A DNA stretch of 34,684 bases from Acidobacteriota bacterium (GTDB lineage: Bacteria > Acidobacteriota > Terriglobia > Versatilivoradales > Versatilivoraceae): contig JAJECY010000050.1 in NCBI GenBank assembly GCA_022821775.1, positions 1-34,684 of the forward strand, given 5' to 3'. The notes under the pieces are model-generated. The model was not told where the DNA came from and ran no database searches. It saw only the letters and a list, made by a program, of their open reading frames with translations. Positions 1 through 9,463 of this stretch are shown here, piece by piece. Every line of letters starts with the position of its first letter. Within the stretch, counting starts at the first letter, position 1. The translations under genes were made by a program, and so were the position numbers.

Positions 1-1
1 G

Positions 2-235
2 CTGAGCAAGACCGTAACCATGGCGGAGGAAGACAAGCTGGTGGTCCCGGCCAAGGGCTTCAAGCAGATCAACCAGGTCCTGAAGCACGCCCCGGGAATC
101 ACCCAGGGCTATATCAAGATCCGCAAGGCAATGGGAACCAGCGCCAACCCCTACCTGGCCTACGGGGTGGTCAACGACGGCGGGGCCCCCGGAGAGAGAA
201 CCGGCGACGGCGCCTATATCCCCGCGAGGGAGTAG
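2..235 (+). CDS. C-terminal end of a secreted protein truncated by the left window edge; tail ...NPYLAYGVVNDGGAPGERTGDGAYIPARE
   Basis: The frame is open from position 2 through the ATG at 20, so the 71-aa ORF is probably the 3' end of a longer gene. The tail resembles C-termini of large secreted Acidobacteriota proteins (from memory, not searched). Confidence 0.55.
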   Translation: MSKTVTMAEEDKLVVPAKGFKQINQVLKHAPGITQGYIKIRKAMGTSANPYLAYGVVNDGGAPGERTGDGAYIPARE

Positions 236-273
236 ATATCGGGGAGGGTTGTGATTCCCGGGAGGTAGCGTTT

Positions 274-341
274 GCCCCCCTCCGCATCAGCCTTCGCCAT
301 TCGGCTCGGCGACTCCCCCTCAAGGGGGGAGTGATACTTGA
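274..341 (+). repeat. Family A dispersed palindromic repeat, copy A1
   Basis: gcccccctccgcatcagccttcgccattcggctcggcgactccccctcaaggggggagtgatacttgag; shares its core with 5067-5136, 5219-5283 (inverted) and 27549-27704 (inverted). Confidence 0.85.
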
Positions 342-391
342 GCGCTGAACCAGGCGCCGTGCCCGATTCCCGGGATTGCGGGTTTGGTGCG

Positions 392-3300
392 ATGATGTTT
401 CACATGACCGGAAACCGGATCGTCTTCCCCGCCGTCCTCCTGGCCGCGCTGCTGCTGTCGTCCGCTGCCTCCGGCGCTACACCAAGCGACTTGCCCACCT
501 TCAAGGCGGACGTTCTGCCCATCCTTGCCGAAAATTGCCTGATGTGCCACGGCCAGGAACCCAGGCAGGGCGGGTTGGACCTGCAGTCGGCGGCGGCCCT
601 GCTAAAGGGCGGCGAGTCGGGTCCGGCCATTGTGGCCGGCAGCCCCGATCGAAGCCTGATCATGGAGAAGCTGGTCAGCGGGCAGATGCCCCCCGGCGAG
701 GCCCGGCTTTCCCCCGAGGACATCGACCGCATCCGGCGCTGGATCGAGCGCAGCGCCCCCAAGGAAACCGGCCTGGCCGCCGATGGCGAGAGCGCCCCGC
801 ATTCAGGCCTTCCCGCCGTCACTGAGAAGGACGTGCTGCCCATCTTCCAGGTGCGCTGCGTGGCCTGCCACGGCAAGCGACGCCAGGAGGCGGGACTGGA
901 TTTGAGGACGCGCGACTCCAGGCTCAAGGGAGGCCGTTCCGGCCCGGCGGTCGTTCCGGGAAGTCCCGACCGAAGCCCGATCATCCGGAAGATCGAGTCG
1001 GGGGAGATGCCGCCGGTGGAGATGCAGTTGGCCAACTCGGTGCGGCCTCCCACCGCCGCCGAGCTGCAGTTGCTGCGCCGCTGGATTGCCGCCGGCGCCC
1101 CTCCCGACCCGGCGGTTGCCGCGGCCACGGCAGCCAATGGAGGTCCTGCCGTCACCGAGAAGGACCGCAAGTTCTGGTCCTTCCAGCCTCCGGACCGTCC
1201 TCTCGTGCCTGAAGTCCGTTCACAACAGTTCGTCCGGACGCCGGTGGATGCCTTCCTGCTGGAGAAACTGGAAGCCAGGGGGTTGAGATTCTCGCCGCCT
1301 GCCTCGCGGCTGCAGTTGTTGCGGCGGGCCTACCTGGACCTGGTGGGGATGCCTCCCTCCGCCGCCGAAGTGAAATCCTACCTGCAGGATGAGGAGCCCG
1401 ATGCCTATGAGCGCATGATCGAGCGCCTGCTCGGTTCCAAGCATTACGGCGAGCGCTGGGGGAGATACTGGCTGGACCTGGCCGGCTATTCCGACTCGGA
1501 AGGCTTCGGAGCCCACGACCGCTTCCGGCCCTACGCCTGGCGCTACCGGGACTACGTGATCCGGTCCTTCAACCGGGACAAGCCCTATTCGCAGTTTCTG
1601 ATGGAGCAGATCGCGGGGGACGAGCTGGCCGACTACCGCAAGGAAAATGTCACCCCGGAACTGATCGACCGGCTGGCGGCCACCGGGTTTCTTCGGACCA
1701 CCCCCGATCCCACCGATGCTCCCGAGAGGGGGTTCATTGCCGAGCGCATGAACATCATCGCCGACGAGATCGAGGTGCTGACCTCCGCCGTGATGGGCCT
1801 CACGGTGAAGTGCGCCCGCTGCCACGACCACAAGTACGACCCCATCTCCCAAAGGGACTACTACCGCCTGAGCGCCATCCTTCAGACCAGCTACGATCCC
1901 TACGAGTGGCTTCCTCCCAGGAAGCGAAGGATCCCGATCGGTCTGGAAAGAGAGAAGGCGGAAGTGGCGGCCCACAACCGGCCCCTGAAGGACGAGATTC
2001 GGTCCCTGGAAAAAGGCCTGCTCCAGGAGGCGGCGCCATTCGTGGACACATTGCTGGAAGAGCGATTGGCCGATCTGCCGGAGGCGCTGCGCCGGGAACT
2101 GCGCGCCCTGGCCCATACCCCGCAAGACTACGAGGACGGGGAACTGAGCCGGAAGTTCCTGGTGGCCCGGGAGCTTGACCAGGATGAGAGTTCGGAGGTG
2201 CGCCGCTATCTGGCCGGGAAGTTCAAGAAAACGCTGCAGATTGGATTGGCTGATCTGAACCGCCGCTTCCCCGGGTTCGCCCCCAAGACCGAGAGCCTTC
2301 GCAAGCAGTTGGACGAGGTCAAGGGCAAGCTGCGCCAGGAGCCCTATGTCCGGGCTCTCATGGATACCGGAGGCCGGCCCTCGACCACCTTTCTGCTGAA
2401 GCGGGGCAACCACTTGTCACCCGGAGACGCGGTCACCCCCGGGGTCCCGGCCGTCCTGACCAACGGCGTGATTCCCTACCGGGTCGACCCCCTGAAGCAC
2501 GGACAGGATTCCAGCGGTCGCCGCCTGGCGCTGGCTCGCTGGCTGACCCAGCCCGGCCATCCCCTGACGTCACGGGTGATGGTGAACCAGGTCTGGCTCA
2601 GACACTTCGGCCGCGGACTGGTCCCCAGCCCCTCCAACTTCGGCCGATCGGGAGAGGCCCCGACCCACCCCGAACTGCTGGACTGGCTGGCCACCGAGTT
2701 CGTCCGCCGAGGCTGGAGCATCAAGGCCCTGCACCGGATCATGATGACCTCCACCGCCTACCGGCAGACCTCACGGATCGCCCCCGAGGTCCTGGAGCGC
2801 GACCCTGAAAACGTTCTGCTGTCCCGCATGCGGAGGGGACGGATGGATGCCGAGGCCCTCTACGACTCCATCCTGAAGGTGACCGGGCGACTGGACCCGA
2901 GGCCCTTCGGACCGGCAGACCCGCTGGAAACCAGGCCCAACAAGGAGGTGGTGGCCATGGGTTCCAAGGCGGGCTTCCGGCGCAGCATCTACACCCAGCA
3001 GCGCCGCTACGATCCGGTGTCCCTGCTGGAAGCCTACGACATGCCTCGGATGACTCCCAATTGCGTGGAGCGCGAGAACTCGACCGTGGCCACCCAGGCC
3101 CTGCACATGATGAACGGCACCACCGTGTGGGAGCACTCCCGCTACATGGCCGGCAGGATCATCGACCGGGTCGGCTACGACCCCAAGCGACAGATTCTTC
3201 ATGCCTACCTGAAAGCCCTTTCGCGAGAGCCGACCGAGTGGGAATTGGAGCGGAGCCGGGCGGCGCTGGAGCAGTTTGCCGATCACTGGACCTCCCGCCT

Positions 3301-3409
3301 TCGCGATGACCGGAACCCGACCCCCGTCCACTGGGCCGCCCGGTGGCGGGCGCTGTCCAGTTTGTGTCATACTCTGTTGAATTCGGCCGAGTTCAGCTTC
3401 GTGGATTGA
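392..3409 (+). CDS. PSD1 / planctomycete cytochrome c domain protein (two N-terminal CxxCH PSCyt1-like domains + DUF1549 + DUF1553)
   Basis: ORF 338-3409. Tandem CLMCHG...MPPGEARLS and CVACHG...MPPVEMQL blocks, then GERWGRYWLDLAGYSDSEG, KCARCHDHKYDPISQRDYY, SRVMVNQVWLRHFGRGLV. The ORF start at 338 is a TTG inside repeat A1; ATG 392/395/404 precede a signal peptide (NRIVFPAVLLAALLLSSAASGA). Confidence 0.93.
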   Translation: MMFHMTGNRIVFPAVLLAALLLSSAASGATPSDLPTFKADVLPILAENCLMCHGQEPRQGGLDLQSAAALLKGGESGPAIVAGSPDRSLIMEKLVSGQMPPGEARLSPEDIDRIRRWIERSAPKETGLAADGESAPHSGLPAVTEKDVLPIFQVRCVACHGKRRQEAGLDLRTRDSRLKGGRSGPAVVPGSPDRSPIIRKIESGEMPPVEMQLANSVRPPTAAELQLLRRWIAAGAPPDPAVAAATAANGGPAVTEKDRKFWSFQPPDRPLVPEVRSQQFVRTPVDAFLLEKLEARGLRFSPPASRLQLLRRAYLDLVGMPPSAAEVKSYLQDEEPDAYERMIERLLGSKHYGERWGRYWLDLAGYSDSEGFGAHDRFRPYAWRYRDYVIRSFNRDKPYSQFLMEQIAGDELADYRKENVTPELIDRLAATGFLRTTPDPTDAPERGFIAERMNIIADEIEVLTSAVMGLTVKCARCHDHKYDPISQRDYYRLSAILQTSYDPYEWLPPRKRRIPIGLEREKAEVAAHNRPLKDEIRSLEKGLLQEAAPFVDTLLEERLADLPEALRRELRALAHTPQDYEDGELSRKFLVARELDQDESSEVRRYLAGKFKKTLQIGLADLNRRFPGFAPKTESLRKQLDEVKGKLRQEPYVRALMDTGGRPSTTFLLKRGNHLSPGDAVTPGVPAVLTNGVIPYRVDPLKHGQDSSGRRLALARWLTQPGHPLTSRVMVNQVWLRHFGRGLVPSPSNFGRSGEAPTHPELLDWLATEFVRRGWSIKALHRIMMTSTAYRQTSRIAPEVLERDPENVLLSRMRRGRMDAEALYDSILKVTGRLDPRPFGPADPLETRPNKEVVAMGSKAGFRRSIYTQQRRYDPVSLLEAYDMPRMTPNCVERENSTVATQALHMMNGTTVWEHSRYMAGRIIDRVGYDPKRQILHAYLKALSREPTEWELERSRAALEQFADHWTSRLRDDRNPTPVHWAARWRALSSLCHTLLNSAEFSFVD

Positions 3410-3410
3410 G

Positions 3411-4910
3411 GTGGTTGTGCGGCACCAGTCCCCTCGCAAACCGGAACCCAGAGCCAAAGCGGCATCGCTTGCCGGCAGCCCCCGGCTGTCGCGGCGGGAG
3501 CTGTTCGCCCGCTCGGGGTCTCTCCTCTACGGCACCGCCCTGGCCTCGATCCTGGGCAAGGAACTGTTCCCGCCCGATCCCCTGCTGGCTTCCGGCGGCG
3601 AGAGCTACGATCTGAGGCCCCGGACTCCGCATTTCGACCCCAAGGCCAAAGCCGTCATCCACCTTTTCATGAACGGGGGCCCCAGCCAGGTGGACCTGTT
3701 CGACCCCAAGCCGCTGCTCCGGAAATACGCCGGCACCGTGCCCAACCGCGACCTGACCTCGGACATTACCTCGCCCACCCAGTCGGGAGGACTCCTGCCC
3801 TCGCCCTACAGCTTCTCCAGGCACGGGCAGTCGGGGATGGAGTTGTCGGAGTTGCTGCCCCACCTGGCGACCCAGGTGGACGACATCGCCCTGATCCGCT
3901 CCATGTACGGAGCCCACTTCAACCACGAGCCGGCCATTTTCTTCATGCAGACGGGACGCACCGTGGCCACCCGCCCCTCGGTAGGCGCCTGGGTCGCTTA
4001 CGGGCTGGGAACGGAGAACCAGAACCTGCCGGCCTACGTGGTGCTGGATGATCCCAAGGGGCTGCCGGTCAACGGCATTGCCAACTGGCAGTCGGCCTGG
4101 CTGCCACCGGTGTATCAAGGCACCCGGTTCCGCGCGGAGGGCCCCCCCGTGCTGAATCTGGATCCCCGCCCCGAATGGCCGGACTCACTGGCGAAGGCCC
4201 AGCGGTCGCTGCTGCAGGACCTGGACCGGGCCCATCGGCGGGAACGCCCCCACGAGCCCTACCTGGAAGGACGGATCGCCAGCTACGAATTGGCCGCCCG
4301 CATGCAACTGGCGGCCAGCGACGCTCTCGACCTCTCCCGGGAGACCGAGCAAACCCGGGAAATGTACGGCCTCAACCGGGAGGAAACCGCTTCCTACGGG
4401 AAACGCTGCCTGATGGCCCGGCGGCTGGTAGAGCGGGGAGTCCGGTTCGTGCAGCTCTACATCGAGAGCCAGATCTGGGATGCCCACAGCAATCTGGACA
4501 AGATGTTGCGCTACAGTTGCGGCAAGACCGACCGACCCGTGGCCGCCCTGCTGACCGATCTCAAGCAGCGCGGCCTGCTGGACTCCACCCTGGTGGTGTG
4601 GGGCGGCGAATTCGGACGCCTGCCGCTGTCACAGACCCAGGCCTCCGGCGTCGCCGGCCGCGACCACGGCCCCAGCGGCTTCAGCGTCTGGATGGCGGGC
4701 GGCGGCGTCAAGGGCGGCACCACCTACGGAGCCACCGACGAGTTCGGACACAAGGCCGTGGAAAACCGGGTCAGCGTCCACGACTTCCACGCCACCATCC
4801 TGCACCAGCTCGGCATGAACTTCCGCGACCTGGCCTACGAGCGCCATGGCCTGCACGAGCGCCTCACCGATCAGTTTCCCGCCCGCGTCGTCTCCGAAGT
4901 ACTGGCCTGA
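3411..4910 (+). CDS. DUF1501 domain-containing secreted protein (Tat-like SRRELFARSG motif)
   Basis: GTG start one base after the PSD1 stop; FMNGGPSQVDLFDPKP, LIRSMYGAHFNHEPA, WGGEFGRLP, GRDHGPSGFSVWMAGGGVKGGTTYGATDEFG are DUF1501 signatures. Confidence 0.93.
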   Translation: MVVRHQSPRKPEPRAKAASLAGSPRLSRRELFARSGSLLYGTALASILGKELFPPDPLLASGGESYDLRPRTPHFDPKAKAVIHLFMNGGPSQVDLFDPKPLLRKYAGTVPNRDLTSDITSPTQSGGLLPSPYSFSRHGQSGMELSELLPHLATQVDDIALIRSMYGAHFNHEPAIFFMQTGRTVATRPSVGAWVAYGLGTENQNLPAYVVLDDPKGLPVNGIANWQSAWLPPVYQGTRFRAEGPPVLNLDPRPEWPDSLAKAQRSLLQDLDRAHRRERPHEPYLEGRIASYELAARMQLAASDALDLSRETEQTREMYGLNREETASYGKRCLMARRLVERGVRFVQLYIESQIWDAHSNLDKMLRYSCGKTDRPVAALLTDLKQRGLLDSTLVVWGGEFGRLPLSQTQASGVAGRDHGPSGFSVWMAGGGVKGGTTYGATDEFGHKAVENRVSVHDFHATILHQLGMNFRDLAYERHGLHERLTDQFPARVVSEVLA

Positions 4911-4977
4911 GGGGCTGCCCGACCCGAAAGCGAACTGGCCCCACCAGCTTCGTTTGGCAACCCGGAGTTGGCCCCCC

Positions 4978-5136
4978 ACCGCATCAACGTTCGCCTGTAG
5001 GTTGGCTCGTGCGAACTCGCGACGGCGCACAAGATCTCGCCGTTGGCTCGCCTTGTGCGAACCCCCCTCCGCAGAAGCCTTCGCCATTCGGCTCGGGCTT
5101 CTGCGACTCCCCCTCAAGGGGGGAGTGATACTCGAG
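4978..5136 (+). repeat. Family A repeat, copy A2 (long form, ~155 bp)
   Basis: Near-identical reverse complement of 27549-27704, including gcagaagcc...ggcttctgc and the ctccccctcaaggggggag palindrome. Confidence 0.88.
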
Positions 5137-5218
5137 TGTTTGAAGGGACGTTGGGGAGGAATTGAGGGGTGGGATGACCTGAGGGGGGGGTAACTGAAGC
5201 CTTGTAGGGAGCAACTGC

Positions 5219-5283
5219 AATCACTCCCCCCTTGAGGGGGAGTCGGCGAGAGGGCGAAGCCCGTCTTCGAGCCGGAGGGGGGC
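5219..5283 (-). repeat. Family A repeat, copy A3 (inverted relative to A2)
   Basis: aatcactccccccttgagggggagtcggcgag...gagccggagggggg, reverse complement of the A1/A2 core. Confidence 0.82.
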
Positions 5284-5308
5284 CGACGCGGCGTCCCTCA
5301 AGTGCATG

Positions 5309-6019
5309 TCAGCCGGCCACGGCGCCGCGCCTCCTGGCGATGCGGTCCATCACATAGAAAGGCGCGTAGGCCGCCGCGAAGAGCAGCCAGGCCAGACCCG
5401 CCACCGACAGCATGTACCAGGGCCAGGGGCCGAGGTAGTCCAGCAGGCTGGCTCCGGCCGGCTTGTAGCGCATATAGACGTAGTTGGTGTCGATCAGATA
5501 GTTGAGAGGGAGGATAAAGGCAAAGCAGTAGATGGCGGTGATGACGTAGACCCGCACCATCGAACGTGGCGACGGTCGTAACCGAAAGACCAGGGTGGCG
5601 TAGAGCGCTCCCAGGATGATGAGTCCGTGGGTGAAAAAATAGCTCAGGTAAAGGGGATGGGGAAAGGGCTGCTCCAGGTCGGGGGTGAGGATGGCCTGCA
5701 GGGTGCCGCTGAATCCCCAGAAGTAGGTCAGCTCGTAGGCCAGGCGGTTCCGCGACAACATCAGCACCGCCGTCGCCATGATGGCGGTGCTGCACAGGTG
5801 AAACGGCAGCACGTCGGCGAATCGGTGATCGTAGACGGCAACCCTGATCCAGACTTTGACGATTTCGTGGACCGCCACGAAGACACCCAGACCCGCCGCC
5901 ACCTGGATTCCCCGGCGCTCGGAGCAGTGGCGGCGCACCCACAGGGGCAGGAGCACGCACACCCCCAACACCACGGTTATGGTCAGCAGATGGGAAGGAC
6001 CGAAGAGAACGAAGTTCAT
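5309..6019 (-). CDS. TIGR02206/YwaF-like integral membrane protein
   Basis: MNFVLFGPSHLLTITVVLGVCVLLPLWV...VLPFHLCSTAIMATAVLML...AYELTYFWGFSGTLQAILTPDL...INYVYMRYKP-like NYVYMRYKPAGASLLDYLGPWPWYML typical of the family. Confidence 0.85.
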   Translation of the reverse strand: MNFVLFGPSHLLTITVVLGVCVLLPLWVRRHCSERRGIQVAAGLGVFVAVHEIVKVWIRVAVYDHRFADVLPFHLCSTAIMATAVLMLSRNRLAYELTYFWGFSGTLQAILTPDLEQPFPHPLYLSYFFTHGLIILGALYATLVFRLRPSPRSMVRVYVITAIYCFAFILPLNYLIDTNYVYMRYKPAGASLLDYLGPWPWYMLSVAGLAWLLFAAAYAPFYVMDRIARRRGAVAG

Positions 6020-6219
6020 GGTGAAAACGGGTTCAGGAGCCGTTGGCTATGAGCAAGACCTCAATGGACCAGAATTCTCCGAAATTTGCAAGGGCTTCCG
6101 CCTGGGCTGTGCAGCTTCAGCCGCAACAGGCTCCGCCGAGCGGCGGTTCGTGGTAGGATTCGAAGTCTGGCATTCAGTGGGCGCGGCATCGGATTTTTCT
6201 TGGACCGGGAGGAGGTCGC

Positions 6220-6978
6220 ATGACGGAACGGGAAAAGGTGGCCATTGTGACCGGAGCCGGCACCGGGATCGGCAAGAGCGCCTCCCTGCGCCTGCTGGAG
6301 GCGGGCTACCGGGTGGTCCTGGCCGGCCGCCGCCGGGAGCCCCTGGAGGAATTGGCGGCCCGGGCCGACCCCTCGGCCGATAGAACCCTGGTGGCGCCCG
6401 CCGACGTGGGGTCCCCTGCCTCCGTCCACGCCCTCTTCGACCGGTGCCGTGAGAGGTTCGGCCGGCTCGACCTGCTCTTCAACAACGCGGGAATCGGAGC
6501 CCTTCCGAAACTCCTGGAGGACCTGAGTGTGGAAGAATGGCAGGCGGTGGTGGACACCAACCTGACCGGCTCCTTCCTCTGCACCCAGCAGGCCTTTGCC
6601 ATCATGAAGAGCCAGACGCCCCGGGGCGGTCGCATCATCAACAACGGCTCCGTCTCGGCCCAGGTGCCCCGACCCAACTCGGCTCCCTACACGGCAACCA
6701 AGCACGCCATTACCGGTCTGACCCGCTCCACCTCGCTGGATGGGCGCAAGTACGATATCGCCTGCAGCCAGATCGACATCGGCAACGCCGCCACCCCCAT
6801 GACGGCCAAGTCCAAGGACGGCGCGCTCCAGGCTCACGGGGCCGTCGTGGTGGAGCCCACCATGGATGCCGACCACGTGGCCCGGGCCGTGGTCTACATC
6901 GCCGAGCTGCCACTGGACGCCAACGTTCAGTTCATGACCGTGATGGCCACCAAGATGCCCTATATCGGGCGCGGGTGA
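6220..6978 (+). CDS. SDR family oxidoreductase
   Basis: TGAGTGIG cofactor motif, NNAGIGALP, catalytic S...YTATKHA (YxxxK). Confidence 0.95.
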   Translation: MTEREKVAIVTGAGTGIGKSASLRLLEAGYRVVLAGRRREPLEELAARADPSADRTLVAPADVGSPASVHALFDRCRERFGRLDLLFNNAGIGALPKLLEDLSVEEWQAVVDTNLTGSFLCTQQAFAIMKSQTPRGGRIINNGSVSAQVPRPNSAPYTATKHAITGLTRSTSLDGRKYDIACSQIDIGNAATPMTAKSKDGALQAHGAVVVEPTMDADHVARAVVYIAELPLDANVQFMTVMATKMPYIGRG

Positions 6979-6992
6979 GGGGAGAGAACACC

Positions 6993-7370
6993 ATGGCAGA
7001 TTCGATCAATCCGGTGCACTGGTTCGAGATTTCAGTCAACGACATGGACCGGGCCAGAAAGTTCTATGAAAGTGCGCTGGGGCTCCAACTCGGCCTCAAC
7101 CGGGTGGAGTCCACCCTGATGGCCTGGTTCCCCACGACCGAGGGCGGCGCCGGCTGCAGCGGGGCGCTGCTCAAATCCGAGGGGCGAACGCCCTCTCACG
7201 ACGGAACCATGATCTACTTTTCCGTCCCGGACATCGAAGCGGTGCTGGCCAGGGTGGAGGCCAACGGCGGCAGGACGCTGACTCCCAAGACCGACATCGG
7301 GGAGTATGGTTTCTACGCCTACTTCGAAGACAGCGAGGGGAACCGGGTGGGCTTGCACTCGTCGGCCTGA
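6993..7370 (+). CDS. VOC (glyoxalase/bleomycin resistance) family protein
   Basis: ATG at 6993 14 bp after the SDR stop; VHWFEISVNDMDRARKFYESALGLQL...YFSVPDIEAVLARVEANGGRTL...YFEDSEGNRVGLHS. Confidence 0.92.
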   Translation: MADSINPVHWFEISVNDMDRARKFYESALGLQLGLNRVESTLMAWFPTTEGGAGCSGALLKSEGRTPSHDGTMIYFSVPDIEAVLARVEANGGRTLTPKTDIGEYGFYAYFEDSEGNRVGLHSSA

Positions 7371-7506
7371 GCGGGAGGCGCAGGCGCCCTGGCGCGCTCC
7401 AACGGATACCAGCCTTGTCGAATTGGAGCCTCCGAGCCCGCTGCCGGCGCGGGAGCACTGAAACCGAGATAACTTCAGCAGTCGACACCCATCCAGGAGG
7501 AAGCCT

Positions 7507-8250
7507 GTGGCCCGTCCAACCGATCAAGAGCTGATTGAAGAGCTGCGCAAGTTCGATACTCCCTCCATCACCAACGTGGTGGCCACCTATCCCGGCCATC
7601 CCCTCTGCCTGGGACTCTACAATCCCTGGACCGAGAACTGGTACACCGATCAAACCATACGCTGCATGTTCCCGGAGTTGGGCCCAACCGTCGGCTACGC
7701 GGTCACCTGCGTGCACGGCTTGCCCGATCCCAGCTACGACTGCCTGAACCTGGCCGACCTGGTGGAAGCCCTGGGCAAGTCCCCAAGACCCACCATCCTG
7801 GCCTTCCAGCAGAAGTTTCCGCCGGAAATTGCCGGCAAGGTGGGACTGGCGGGAGGCGTCTTCACCACCACCCTCAAGGCGCTCGGCTGCGTGGGGGCCA
7901 TTTCCAACGGACCTTCCCGCGACATCGACGAGATCCGTCCCATGAAGTTCCAGTACCTGCTCAGCGGAACCACGCCCGGGCACGGACACATGGCCTTTCG
8001 CGCCATCAACGTGCCGGTATCGGTGGCGGGCATGGACGTTGCTCCGGGGGAGATCATTCACATGGACGAAAACGGCGCCTGCAAGTTTCCGGCGGACCGC
8101 TTGGAGGACGTCGTGAACAACGTTCGGGCGCTGCGGAAGGAGGAAGCCGCCCGCATGGACCTGCTGAACCAGGCGCGGACGCCCGAGGAGGTACTGGCTG
8201 TCGTGAGGCAAAACCCTTACGGCAAGACTCCCGGCGATTCGAAGCAGTGA
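7507..8250 (+). CDS. RraA family protein (4-hydroxy-4-methyl-2-oxoglutarate aldolase-like)
   Basis: GTG start with upstream AGGAGG; FDTPSITNVV..., GVFTTTLKALGCVGAISNGPSRDIDEI, PGEIIHMDENGACKFP. Confidence 0.88.
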   Translation: MARPTDQELIEELRKFDTPSITNVVATYPGHPLCLGLYNPWTENWYTDQTIRCMFPELGPTVGYAVTCVHGLPDPSYDCLNLADLVEALGKSPRPTILAFQQKFPPEIAGKVGLAGGVFTTTLKALGCVGAISNGPSRDIDEIRPMKFQYLLSGTTPGHGHMAFRAINVPVSVAGMDVAPGEIIHMDENGACKFPADRLEDVVNNVRALRKEEAARMDLLNQARTPEEVLAVVRQNPYGKTPGDSKQ

Positions 8251-8350
8251 CGGTTTGAGTCGAGGGACGGCCAGCGAAACCGACGCAACCCGGGCAGGTT
8301 GGCAACCCAAAGCACCGTTCGACTCAGGCCGGGACACAAAAAGGAATCCC

Positions 8351-9421
8351 ATGGATGCACTGGAACAACTTGGGCTGGGACTGGGGGGCCTCCCGCTACC
8401 GAGTCAGGCCAGAACTCGCTCCGTATCCCCCGAGAATCCCACCGGCGAGAAGGGGCGGGGCGGCAGGGCGGTGCCCGATCCCGGAACGCTCCCCTTCAGC
8501 CACGCCGCCAGCGACCTGGGGCAGGGATGGAAGGTCAGTCCCTTCTACAAGGTGAAACCCGGTGAGACCCTGACCCTCATGGACGTCGAGGGACCGGGCC
8601 TGATCCAGCACATCTGGCTGGTGGCCGATCCCGCCAGGGGACGCTCCCACGTCCTGCGCTTCTACTGGGACGGGGAGGAAACGCCCTCCATCGAGACTCC
8701 CGTCTCCGACTTCTTCGCCGTGGGCCACAACCGGTTCGCCCCGGTCAACTCCCTGGCCGTGACCGTCAACCCCAAGTCGGCCTTCAACTGTTACTGGCCC
8801 ATGCCCTTCCGCCGCCGGGCCAGGATCAGCTTCACCAACGAAGACCAGGAGGAACTGGGGCTTCTCACCTATCAGATCACCTATGCGGAGACCGAAGTCC
8901 CCGAGGGCGCCGGTTATCTGCACGCCCAGTGGCGGCGGGCCGTCACAGACCGCGACCATCCCGAGTACGCGATCGTGGACGACATCCGCGGGCAGGGCAA
9001 GTACGCCGGGACCTTCCTGGCCTGGACGCAATTGTCGGACGGCTGGTTCGGGGAAGGGGAGATCAAGTTCTTCATCGACGGGGACAAGGAATTCCCCACC
9101 ATCTGCGGAACCGGCACCGAGGACTACTTTTGCGGAAGTTTCGGGTTCCCCGAGACCTACAGCACGGCCTACGCCGGCAACGTGCTCAAGCATCCCGGAG
9201 ACGACGGCCCCCCCAAGTGGAGCCTCTACCGCTGGCACATCCGGGATCCGATCTGCTTCCGGCAGGATCTGCGCGTCACCATCCAGGCCTTGGGCTGGTG
9301 GCCCAACGGCAAGTACCAGCCGCTGGCCGATGACATCGCCTCGGTGGCCTACTGGTACCAGTCCGAACCGCACGCGCCCTTTCCGGAGTTGCCCGGGCTG
9401 GCCCGGCGCTGGCCGCGCTGA
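8351..9421 (+). CDS. DUF2961 domain-containing protein (GH172 family)
   Basis: GPGLIQHIWLVADPARGRSHVLRFYWDGEETPSIETPVSDFFAVGH, GEGEIKFFIDGDKEFPTICGTGTEDYFCGSFGF are diagnostic. ORF opens at 8255; ATG 8351 preferred. Confidence 0.92.
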   Translation: MDALEQLGLGLGGLPLPSQARTRSVSPENPTGEKGRGGRAVPDPGTLPFSHAASDLGQGWKVSPFYKVKPGETLTLMDVEGPGLIQHIWLVADPARGRSHVLRFYWDGEETPSIETPVSDFFAVGHNRFAPVNSLAVTVNPKSAFNCYWPMPFRRRARISFTNEDQEELGLLTYQITYAETEVPEGAGYLHAQWRRAVTDRDHPEYAIVDDIRGQGKYAGTFLAWTQLSDGWFGEGEIKFFIDGDKEFPTICGTGTEDYFCGSFGFPETYSTAYAGNVLKHPGDDGPPKWSLYRWHIRDPICFRQDLRVTIQALGWWPNGKYQPLADDIASVAYWYQSEPHAPFPELPGLARRWPR

Positions 9422-9463
9422 TCGCCGTTCGGCGCGAATGGGCCTAGCCCCAAGGAGAACCAC

